From assembly GCF_018127925.1 (NCBI RefSeq), contig NZ_CP072347.1:1242501-1306500 (forward strand): a stretch of 64,000 bases of DNA. The letters are read 5' to 3'. The position numbers were made by a program, and so were the translations under genes. The notes beneath the pieces are model-generated. The model worked only from the letters and a program-made list of their open reading frames with translations, searched no databases and had not been told where the DNA came from. This stretch comes from Prevotella melaninogenica (GTDB lineage: Bacteria > Bacteroidota > Bacteroidia > Bacteroidales > Bacteroidaceae). Numbering within the stretch: the stretch's first letter is position 1; each line of letters starts with the position of its first letter. Of this stretch, positions 53,974-62,900 are shown piece by piece.

Positions 53974-54405
53974 ATGATTAGAAAACTCTATACCTTCCTT
54001 GCTGTGGCTACCTTTACGTTGAGTGGCTGTAATAAAGGGACACAAGATAAACCGAAAGCAGACAGTCATGACATTAAAACTATCCCAACGGAGATAACTG
54101 ACAATGGCGATCAGGCTGTTAAGAATGCAAACAAAAGAGATGCAGGCTTTATCAGCAACAGAGCAAACGAGGTTACACTGACGATCCCTTGTTTGGGAGT
54201 TGTCAATATGGATGCCCTTGACCTACTGCCCCCTCCTAACGAGATAAGCAAGAAGGATTCTACCATTATTAAACAACTAAATAATGGAGAGGTATTCTTA
54301 TTACAACCAGGGACTAAAGGTATCATGCTAACGGACGCAGGATCAAAGCTATTAGTTCGCTTCCAAATGGGCGAATTATGGGTTTGGAAGTCGGCTACAA
54401 AATAA
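53974..54405 (+). CDS. Hypothetical lipoprotein (143 aa)
   Basis: A signal peptide with lipobox LSGC (Cys19, MIRKLYTFLAVATFTLSGC) is followed by a polar linker and a small domain of about 85 residues (VTLTIPCLGVVNMDALDLLPPP...VFLLQPGTKGIMLTDAGSKLLVRFQMGELWVW). I do not recognise the family. It is divergent from the BlaI-like pair, and a BlaI-type dyad lies just upstream, so it may be regulated by that pair. It stands 118 bases before the GH92 gene. Confidence 0.65.
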   Translation: MIRKLYTFLAVATFTLSGCNKGTQDKPKADSHDIKTIPTEITDNGDQAVKNANKRDAGFISNRANEVTLTIPCLGVVNMDALDLLPPPNEISKKDSTIIKQLNNGEVFLLQPGTKGIMLTDAGSKLLVRFQMGELWVWKSATK

Positions 54406-54523
54406 GTACGACCATCCTATCGGTCCTCAATAGAAATCCGTTACTACTTTCTGTCATTAACTAAGCCTAACTATCAGGCTGACTCTTAACCTAAAATATA
54501 CAAATAAATCACCTTATCAAAAG

Positions 54524-56755
54524 ATGAAAAGAAACCTTTTTCTTATTTTCTTATTGCTGACATTTACTGCTCATCTACATGCTATCACGGTAAACAACCC
54601 TGTTGATTACGTAAGTACTTTAGTGGGTTCAGCCTCAAAACCAGAACTTTCAACGGGTAACACTTACCCCGCTATTGCCCTACCATGGGGCATGAACTTC
54701 TGGACTCCACAGACAGGAAAGATGGGAGATGGCTGGACTTACACCTATCGAGCCGATAAGATTCGCGGAATTAAGCAGACACACCAACCCAGTCCGTGGA
54801 TTAACGACTACGGACAGTTCTCTATCATGCCCGTTGTGGGTAAGAAAGTCTTTGACGAAGAGGGTCGTGCCAGTTGGTTTTCCCACAAAGCAGAGACGGC
54901 AACACCTTATTACTATAAGGTTTATTTAGCTGACTATGACGTCACTGCAGAGATTAGTCCTACCAGTCGTGCTGCTGCAATGCGTATCACCTATCCACAA
55001 ACAAAAGAAGCTTATTTTGTTGTTGATGCCTTTGATAAGGGTTCTTCCGTAACGATTATGCCTGACAAACGTACTATCATAGGCTATACAACCAAGAATA
55101 GCGGAGGTGTACCAGCAAACTTCAAGAACTATTTTGTGCTTCGCTTCGACCACGATTTCTCTTTCGTTGGCTGTATTGAAGATGGAAAACTATCAGAGGG
55201 AAAGACTTCTGCAACCAGCAATCACGCCATGGCTGTTGTCGGATTTCACACGAAACGAGGCGAACAAGTTAATATACAGGTAGCCTCATCGTTTATTAGT
55301 GACGAACAAGCTTTGCGTAACCTCAAGGAAGTTGAGGGAAAGACATTCGACGATGTAAAGTCAGAAGGTAGAAAAGAATGGAACAATATCTTAGGACGTA
55401 TCGAAGTGGAGGACGATAATATCGACCATCTTCGCACTTTCTATAGTTGCCTCTATCGCTCCGTACTTTTCCCACGTTCGTTCTATGAGTTTGACGAACA
55501 GGGTAATCCTATCCATTATAGTCCATATAATGGCAAAGTATTACCGGGCTATCTCTTTACCGACACAGGTTTCTGGGACACCTTCCGTTCGCTCTTTCCA
55601 TTGCTCAACCTTGTCTATCCATCAATGAATGAGAAGATGCAAGCAGGCTTAGTCAACGCCTATAAGGAGAGTGGATTCCTTCCAGAGTGGGCAAGTCCAG
55701 GGCATCGTGATTGTATGGTGGGCAACAACTCGGCTTCGGTCGTTGCTGATGCTTACATCAAGGGATTGCGTGGCTACGACATTGAAACACTTTGGAAGGC
55801 TGTTGTGCATGGTGCTAATGCTGTTCATCCAACCGTCAACTCTACTGGACGTAAAGGCTTTGACTATTATAATCGCTTAGGTTACGTACCTTATAACGTG
55901 GGAATCAACGAGAGTGTTGCCCGTACCTTAGAGTACGCCTACGATGATTGGTGTATCTATCAATTGGGATTAAAACTCGGAAAGAGTGCTAAGGAACTCA
56001 AACCTTTCAAACTCCGAGCAATGAACTATCAGAAGGTTTTCGACAAGGAAACGGGTCTTATGCGTGGACGTAATGAGGATGGTAGCTTCCAATCGCCATT
56101 TAATCCTTTCAAATGGGGCGACGCCTTCACAGAAGGCAACAGCTGGCATTACACGTGGAGTGTATTCCATGACCCTGCTGGGCTGGCAAAGCTGATGGGA
56201 GGATACGATAAGTTTAATGCAATGTTAGACAGTGTCTTCCAACTTCCTCCTATCTTTGACGATAGCTATTACGGCTTTACAATTCACGAAATACGTGAGA
56301 TGCAAATCATGAACATGGGTAATTACGCACATGGAAACCAACCTATCCAGCACATGATTTACCTCTATGACTACAGCAGACAGCCTTGGAAGGCGCAGTA
56401 TTGGGTGCGTGAGGTGATGGACCGACTCTATACTGCACATCCTGATGGCTATTGTGGCGACGAAGATAATGGTCAGACATCAGCTTGGTATGTCTTCTCC
56501 GCTCTCGGTTTCTACCCAGTTTGCCCTGGCAGTACACAATATATGATTGGTACCCCCTACTTTCGTAAAGTCAAGATACAGTTGGAGAATGGCAAGACTG
56601 TCACAATTCGGGCGGAAAAGAATAACAAAGACAATCGCTTCATTCAGCATATTACAATGAATGAGCAGCCTTATCCACATTATTATCTTGAGCATGAACA
56701 GCTGTTATCAGGTCCTATAATCGACTTCACAATGGGCAATAAACCTGCGAAATAG
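54524..56755 (+). CDS. GH92-family alpha-1,2-mannosidase
   Basis: 743 residues with a signal peptide (MKRNLFLIFLLLTFTAHLHA). The N-terminal beta-sandwich begins VDYVSTLVGSASKPELSTGNTYPAIALPWGMNFWTPQTGKMGDGW, and the catalytic (alpha/alpha)6 barrel has GFWDTFRSLFPLLNLVYP, GFLPEWASPGHRDCMVGNNSA, NSWHYTWSVFHDP and GYCGDEDNGQTSAWYVFSALGFYPVCPGS, with the catalytic acid/base residues. GH92 enzymes are calcium-dependent exo-mannosidases that trim host or yeast N-glycans. This suits a mucosal lifestyle together with the nan genes. Confidence 0.95.
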   Translation: MKRNLFLIFLLLTFTAHLHAITVNNPVDYVSTLVGSASKPELSTGNTYPAIALPWGMNFWTPQTGKMGDGWTYTYRADKIRGIKQTHQPSPWINDYGQFSIMPVVGKKVFDEEGRASWFSHKAETATPYYYKVYLADYDVTAEISPTSRAAAMRITYPQTKEAYFVVDAFDKGSSVTIMPDKRTIIGYTTKNSGGVPANFKNYFVLRFDHDFSFVGCIEDGKLSEGKTSATSNHAMAVVGFHTKRGEQVNIQVASSFISDEQALRNLKEVEGKTFDDVKSEGRKEWNNILGRIEVEDDNIDHLRTFYSCLYRSVLFPRSFYEFDEQGNPIHYSPYNGKVLPGYLFTDTGFWDTFRSLFPLLNLVYPSMNEKMQAGLVNAYKESGFLPEWASPGHRDCMVGNNSASVVADAYIKGLRGYDIETLWKAVVHGANAVHPTVNSTGRKGFDYYNRLGYVPYNVGINESVARTLEYAYDDWCIYQLGLKLGKSAKELKPFKLRAMNYQKVFDKETGLMRGRNEDGSFQSPFNPFKWGDAFTEGNSWHYTWSVFHDPAGLAKLMGGYDKFNAMLDSVFQLPPIFDDSYYGFTIHEIREMQIMNMGNYAHGNQPIQHMIYLYDYSRQPWKAQYWVREVMDRLYTAHPDGYCGDEDNGQTSAWYVFSALGFYPVCPGSTQYMIGTPYFRKVKIQLENGKTVTIRAEKNNKDNRFIQHITMNEQPYPHYYLEHEQLLSGPIIDFTMGNKPAK

Positions 56756-56901
56756 GAAGCTATCACATCCCCTTTGCACTCAATTAACAGATTTTGTTTC
56801 TATTTGAACAAATCTGTTAATTAAGAGGCAGTATGTTAATGAGTTCTATAAAATCATTTAAAACGGTATAAATACTTCCCTGCTATTATAATTTCTTTAC
56901 G

Positions 56902-56909
56902 TATATTTG
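56902..56909 (+). promoter_or_regulatory. -7 box of the 205-aa exported protein gene
   Basis: TATATTTG followed by CAAC, 33 bases before the ATG at 56942. Confidence 0.5.
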
Positions 56910-56941
56910 CAACATATTAATCCAAAAATGAATATATAACA

Positions 56942-57559
56942 ATGAAGAAAAACTTTTTTTCTAACCACGCTTTATGTGCTGGTTTAGTATTAGGTGGACT
57001 GTTTACATTTTCCAGTTCATACGCTGCAAACAATGAAGTAAAGGATAATAACAACGTAGTAGCTGCTGAACCTACAACCAACTCTAAGATTGTTGGTACC
57101 TGGGAGCTTACAAATAAGGGTAGCTATGCCATTGTGCGCAATCCAAGAACACATAAGGAATATAAGGTAGGTTTCACGATTGACAGATATGACGACTATA
57201 AGTTCCTCCCTGTTGACTTCGCTACAGGTGAGCCTGTTAATCTTCGTACGCTTGTTGGTCATGATGATAACGACCTCGATGATGAGTTGCACCGTTTCGA
57301 TTTCTACCATGATGGAACCATGAGTGTTATAGAAAGAGAAGACAACGGCAGATGGAAGCGTGATGATGATATCGGTGTTTATGGTTTCCGCCGTGATGGT
57401 TTCTTTATGAAGATAGACGGTAAGATGCGCAAGAACCTCCAAATTAGATTCTTGAACAGCAATGAGTTTGAGCTAACTCAGACCAAATTCAATGACAGCG
57501 ACTTGAGAAGAGTAGTCGTTAAGAAGGTTATGAGATATGTTCGTGTTACAAGAAAGTAA
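56942..57559 (+). CDS. Hypothetical exported protein, possible lipocalin-like fold
   Basis: 205 residues with a signal peptide (HALCAGLVLGGLFTFSSSYAA). The mature part contains IVGTWELTNKGSY, a GxW start seen in lipocalin-like domains of Bacteroidetes, and a strand-rich remainder (FDFYHDGTMSVIEREDNG, FRRDGFFMKIDGKMRKNLQIRFLNSNEFELTQ). The family is not certain. It has its own promoter box and a strong terminator, so it is monocistronic. Confidence 0.65.
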   Translation: MKKNFFSNHALCAGLVLGGLFTFSSSYAANNEVKDNNNVVAAEPTTNSKIVGTWELTNKGSYAIVRNPRTHKEYKVGFTIDRYDDYKFLPVDFATGEPVNLRTLVGHDDNDLDDELHRFDFYHDGTMSVIEREDNGRWKRDDDIGVYGFRRDGFFMKIDGKMRKNLQIRFLNSNEFELTQTKFNDSDLRRVVVKKVMRYVRVTRK

Positions 57560-57588
57560 GACATAACAAACCCAAACTTATAATATAC

Positions 57589-57650
57589 ACCCCAATTAAT
57601 AGTAGCTTGAACTTATATAAAGCTCTGTTAATTGGGGTTTCTTTTTTTGT
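57589..57650 (+). terminator. Terminator after the 205-aa exported protein gene
   Basis: ACCCCAATTAA (57589-57599) pairs with TTAATTGGGGT (57628-57638), then TTCTTTTTTT. Confidence 0.8.
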
Positions 57651-57895
57651 TCTTCAAGATAAGGAGTGATAAAGTAAACCCCTATTACATAATAAATCAC
57701 ACGAAGAAACAAAGCAGACGAAGTTAAAAGTAACACCCGAAAACACCCCTATAGGCAACATATTTTAGTCTAAAAGGCAAAGAAATATATTGACAAAAAG
57801 ATTAAAGAAAAGGTAGGAAAATGGATTAAAAGTGACCTATTTTATCACCTTTGCAAGTTATTTGCTATCAAGTAGTTGCAAATTAAGATTTCAAA

Positions 57896-57985
57896 AGGTG
57901 CTTAATAAGGCTTTAAAAGGGCGTTAGTAAGAGGCTTAAAGAGCATCTTTTAGAAGCCTAAAGGGCGTTAATAGCAAGCCATTTT
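57896..57985 (-). repeat. Family B intergenic repeat, copy 3 (reversed)
   Basis: Begins AAAAGGTGCTTAATAAGG and contains AAAAGGGCGTTAGTAAG and AAGAGCATCTTTTAGAAGCC, the reverse complements of the blocks in copies 1 and 2, plus an extra AAAGGGCGTTAATAGC. It lies in the 904-base gap before the PepSY gene. The remainder of that gap is AT-rich with no convincing gene. Confidence 0.7.
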
Positions 57986-58463
57986 ATGGTCTTTACAAAA
58001 TCAGTTTATGAAAAAAATAGGACAAAGAGGAGTACTCGGAAACTTGAAATGGTTAGGTTTTCTTTTGCATTTAGAATCTTAACAAATATCACACAGAGAA
58101 AAGGAGATAACTGAGAATTGTCAAAACAAAGCGATAGAAGTTACCAAAGCAACGTCGATGCTTGAAACAACGGAGGTTGTTTGCGAGTTTTATGTACAAA
58201 GCATGAATTCCTTTAAGGTATCAAGAATCTGTACGCATCACCTCTGTCTCTCTTTAAGCCATCACCAACTCCATGATTTTGCGTTTAGATCCTTCCGCTC
58301 TATTTCTCCGTGTGACTTATTACGTAATAGCTTCACTTTACTACTCCAACTTCCGGAAGAACCAAAAATATAGCTCAAAAAGCCCCGAAATACAGTTTTT
58401 TTGTGTAAGTTTGTACAGCATTTTAAAACTGAGTTAAAAATAACATAACACAAACAACAAAAT
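57986..58463. other. Intergenic region upstream of the PepSY gene
   Basis: No convincing gene. A TAAGTTTG box at 58406-58413, 50 bases before the PepSY ATG, is the likely promoter core. Short ORFs here have no recognisable protein features. Confidence 0.4.
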
Positions 58464-59882
58464 ATGAAACGTAAGACATGGGTTAAAAACCATAAGTGGA
58501 TTGGCATCATCATAACATTCTTCTTAGTAATGTTCTGCCTTTCAGGTATTGTCCTCAATCATCGTCAACTCTTTTCTGATATTAATGTAAGCCGTGGAAT
58601 ATTGCCTGGTCAGTATGAATTCAAACAATGGAACAACGGATTACTACGTGGAACATTACGCTACAAAGATAATAAAAACAAAGATAAAGTGTTCATATAT
58701 GGCGCAGCGGGTGTCATTCAAACTGATACAACTGCTTCTCACTTCACCGAATATAACCAAGGTCTACCTGCTGGTGCTGACTATCGACAGATGCGAGGAA
58801 TGGCTAAAACCCCACAAAATGACCTGTTTGCGGTTAGCGTCATAGACTTATATAAACTGGGGAAGAACGCATCTTGGCAAAAAATTGACCTACCTAAGCA
58901 AGAGGATGACGAACTATTGACAGACATCACCACCCATGGTGATACGCTCATCGTTCTTTCTCGCTCCCACCTCTACTATGCTACAGCCCCTTATAAGAAG
59001 TTTACTTGTCTGACACTACAAGCTGGTGAGGGCAATGAGGGGAAGGTATCACTGTTCCGTCAAATATGGTTATTGCATAGTGGTGCACTGTTTGGAACCG
59101 TAGGGAAACTCATTGTAGACGGAATTGGAGTCGTCTTAATTATCCTTTGTGTGACGGGTATATGGTATTGGGTTCGTCGCAAAACAGCATTAATGATCGT
59201 TTGGCATACGAAGATTGGGTATTACACATTCGCCTTAACGCTATTTATCGCAATAACGGGATGGGCTTTACGTCCCCCACTGATGATTCTCCTTGCCACA
59301 AACAATACGAAACCATTGCCTGGTACGACCTTAGACAATGATAATCCTTGGAATGATAAACTAAGAATGATTCGATATGATGAGCAAGCTCACGACTGGC
59401 TCATCTCGACTTCGGAAGGTTTCTACTCTCTTAAGAATCTCTCTTCCAAGCCAACACCTATCACCACAGCACCCCCAGTGAGTGTTATGGGTCAAAATGT
59501 TTGGCAACATGCAGACAACAAATCATGGATAGTAGGCTCCTTCGATGGTCTGTTCTACTGGGATCGTAAGAATAACGTCGTACTTTACTACAATGATGCT
59601 ATGGTCTCTACTCCCCGCATACCGGGTACTGCACCAGACGAACAGACAATCTCTGGCTATAGTTCTGATTTCACAAACAAGGAATGTATAGCAACCTATT
59701 TCCAAGGTTCATCCTTCGCAAAACAGCCAGAAGAATTGAAAGATAAACCCATGTCGCTTTGGAGTCTTGCTTTAGAGGTACACACAGGTAGAATCTATGC
59801 CGGTGCATTAGGCTCCTTCCTCTTCATTTTCGTCATCGGCATCCTCATCATCTTCACCCTTGTGTCTGGTAAAAAGGCATAG
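58464..59882 (+). CDS. PepSY-associated transmembrane protein
   Basis: 472 residues, four transmembrane helices: WIGIIITFFLVMFCLSGIVLN (about 12-32), LIVDGIGVVLIILCVTGIWYW, IGYYTFALTLFIAITGWAL and a last one near the C-terminus (GSFLFIFVIGILIIFTLVSG). Conserved histidines near the helix ends (NHKWIG, LNHRQL, WHTKIGYYT) are typical of PepSY_TM proteins, some of which act in iron or haem reduction. The large extracytoplasmic loops have propeller-like repeats. The exact function is unknown. It lies just upstream of the CRISPR array with no obvious link. Confidence 0.8.
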   Translation: MKRKTWVKNHKWIGIIITFFLVMFCLSGIVLNHRQLFSDINVSRGILPGQYEFKQWNNGLLRGTLRYKDNKNKDKVFIYGAAGVIQTDTTASHFTEYNQGLPAGADYRQMRGMAKTPQNDLFAVSVIDLYKLGKNASWQKIDLPKQEDDELLTDITTHGDTLIVLSRSHLYYATAPYKKFTCLTLQAGEGNEGKVSLFRQIWLLHSGALFGTVGKLIVDGIGVVLIILCVTGIWYWVRRKTALMIVWHTKIGYYTFALTLFIAITGWALRPPLMILLATNNTKPLPGTTLDNDNPWNDKLRMIRYDEQAHDWLISTSEGFYSLKNLSSKPTPITTAPPVSVMGQNVWQHADNKSWIVGSFDGLFYWDRKNNVVLYYNDAMVSTPRIPGTAPDEQTISGYSSDFTNKECIATYFQGSSFAKQPEELKDKPMSLWSLALEVHTGRIYAGALGSFLFIFVIGILIIFTLVSGKKA

Positions 59883-59894
59883 GGATAGAATTTA

Positions 59895-59938
59895 TCCGTG
59901 AACAAATGAGATGTGCTGCAGACTTTAGCACATACAAC
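59895..59938 (+). repeat. Eroded CRISPR repeat before the array
   Basis: The 3' part TTTAGCACATACAAC matches the repeat end in 13 of 15 bases. Upstream, GTGAA (59898) and ATGTG (59911) match the repeat in order, with about three bases lost overall. It is followed by exactly 30 bases (59939-59968), the standard spacer length, before the first recognisable repeat. The promoter-like TATCTTTG is lost here. Confidence 0.7.
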
Positions 59939-59968
59939 TCTGTTTAATATCTAAGCAAAGCTTTTCTA

Positions 59969-62900
59969 TTTGCGAATTGCTTCAAAATGTGTATCTTTGC
60001 ATTAGCACGTACAACCTACGGTATTGTTTTTCCCGCTCCGTATGGGTTGTGAATTGCTTCAAAATGTGTATCTTTGCATTAGCACGTACAACCGACTTTT
60101 CAATGACAAACCTATCCAAGTGGTTGTGAATTGCTTCAAAATGTGTATCTTTGCATTAGCACGTACAACAGAACTAATGATACCGAGATAAGCAGAACGG
60201 TTGTGAATTGCTTCAAAATGTGTATCTTTGCATTAGCACGTACAACTATAAAGGAGAATTAACAAGCGCATCACGAGTTGTGAATTGCTTCAAAATGTGT
60301 ATCTTTGCATTAGCACGTACAACAGAGGGTTAGCATAATCAGAAGACCCGTACGTTGTGAATTGCTTCAAAATGTGTATCTTTGCATTAGCACGTACAAC
60401 CCAGATTGCTCTAAAGTCAATCTAATCCATGTTGTGAATTGCTTCAAAATGTGTATCTTTGCATTAGCACGTACAACTGCTCTTCTATATTGAATGTACA
60501 ATAATCGTTGTGAATTGCTTCAAAATGTGTATCTTTGCATTAGCACGTACAACAAGACCACCGCGAGAACCAAGAGCCTGTCCGTTGTGAATTGCTTCAA
60601 AATGTGTATCTTTGCATTAGCACGTACAACCTGCATATAGCGTGCAAAGTTTAGTAACCGTTGTGAATTGCTTCAAAATGTGTATCTTTGCATTAGCACG
60701 TACAACAGCTATTCTCTTAGAACGAGCATCTTCTTTGTTGTGAATTGCTTCAAAATGTGTATCTTTGCATTAGCACGTACAACCTTCGTGCTTCTGATTA
60801 TCTTCGTAAGTAGTTGTGAATTGCTTCAAAATGTGTATCTTTGCATTAGCACGTACAACGAGTTTAACGCCTGCCCACTGATACCTAAGTTGTGAATTGC
60901 TTCAAAATGTGTATCTTTGCATTAGCACGTACAACACGTCCATCGTAGACATTGACCCGTTAACTGTTGTGAATTGCTTCAAAATGTGTATCTTTGCATT
61001 AGCACGTACAACTCCAAGTTTTAGCTTTATTTCTCGGCTCATGTTGTGAATTGCTTCAAAATGTGTATCTTTGCATTAGCACGTACAACAGCCTCAACCG
61101 GGGTTAAATCTTGTTCGTTGTTGTGAATTGCTTCAAAATGTGTATCTTTGCATTAGCACGTACAACAATAGTTCCCACAGAAGCAGACAAATACGCGTTG
61201 TGAATTGCTTCAAAATGTGTATCTTTGCATTAGCACGTACAACAATTTCTCCTGCGGCTAAAATAGGGTTATTGTTGTGAATTGCTTCAAAATGTGTATC
61301 TTTGCATTAGCACGTACAACTCGCATGTTAGAATTTGCAGTCAATTCACCGTTGTGAATTGCTTCAAAATGTGTATCTTTGCATTAGCACGTACAACCTG
61401 GACGCTTATGGGGGCAAAGCCCCCTATAGTTGTGAATTGCTTCAAAATGTGTATCTTTGCATTAGCACGTACAACAGGCGCATCATACTTTAACGAAAAG
61501 TTGTTGTTGTGAATTGCTTCAAAATGTGTATCTTTGCATTAGCACGTACAACTTACCGTTTTTAGCAGTAACAGTTGCATCAGTTGTGAATTGCTTCAAA
61601 ATGTGTATCTTTGCATTAGCACGTACAACTTTTGCAAGATTTCTCCCGTAATCTCTTGGTTGTGAATTGCTTCAAAATGTGTATCTTTGCATTAGCACGT
61701 ACAACTGCTATCGCTATGGGGGCAAAGCCCCCTATGTTGTGAATTGCTTCAAAATGTGTATCTTTGCATTAGCACGTACAACCGAGCATAACAACAGTAA
61801 GGCGCAAGGTGTGTTGTGAATTGCTTCAAAATGTGTATCTTTGCATTAGCACGTACAACAAGCAAACGACACCACCATTTTTATAAGTAGTTGTGAATTG
61901 CTTCAAAATGTGTATCTTTGCATTAGCACGTACAACAGAGAACGGAGCAGAGAGGGCAGCTACACTGTTGTGAATTGCTTCAAAATGTGTATCTTTGCAT
62001 TAGCACGTACAACTACCACTTGAGATAATTCTGCATACGAAGGTTGTGAATTGCTTCAAAATGTGTATCTTTGCATTAGCACGTACAACATATATTCACG
62101 CCGCAGCTTCGTCGGTGTAGTTGTGAATTGCTTCAAAATGTGTATCTTTGCATTAGCACGTACAACAGACGTGAGAGTATCTGCAGTTGAGCAGAAGTTG
62201 TGAATTGCTTCAAAATGTGTATCTTTGCATTAGCACGTACAACTATTAGCAGAGACGAAGTCTGTATCATAAGGTTGTGAATTGCTTCAAAATGTGTATC
62301 TTTGCATTAGCACGTACAACAAAAAAGAAAATAGAATCCGCTCTGCAGAAGTTGTGAATTGCTTCAAAATGTGTATCTTTGCATTAGCACGTACAACTAT
62401 ACTCACGTCTCAGCTTAGTTGGAGTAGTTGTGAATTGCTTCAAAATGTGTATCTTTGCATTAGCACGTACAACGCTATCGCTATGGGGGCTTTCAGCCCC
62501 CTAGTTGTGAATTGCTTCAAAATGTGTATCTTTGCATTAGCACGTACAACAAGTCCTTTACCTGCAAGGTCACCAAGCTGGTTGTGAATTGCTTCAAAAT
62601 GTGTATCTTTGCATTAGCACGTACAACAAGTAGTTTCACGCTGTTTAGAGCGGAAAGTTGTGAATTGCTTCAAAATGTGTATCTTTGCATTAGCACGTAC
62701 AACATTATGACAAAATTCACCAAGGCAAACTGGGTTGTGAATTGCTTCAAAATGTGTATCTTTGCATTAGCACGTACAACAAATTCTTTAGGACTTACAG
62801 GAACAGTTAAGTTGTGAATTGCTTCAAAATGTGTATCTTTGCATTAGCACGTACAACCAAAGCGTGCATATGTTGACGCTTAGTATTGTTGTGAATTGCT

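Noticed and set aside
58158-58558. Short ORFs on both strands before the PepSY gene
   Set aside because: No family, low-complexity sequence, and they overlap each other and the probable promoter region.
59939-59968. Possible tracrRNA anti-repeat left of the array
   Set aside because: I looked for sequence complementary to the repeat's first 20 bases and found none here. The similarity in this area is in direct orientation, which fits an eroded repeat. The tracrRNA is expected near cas9 outside the window.
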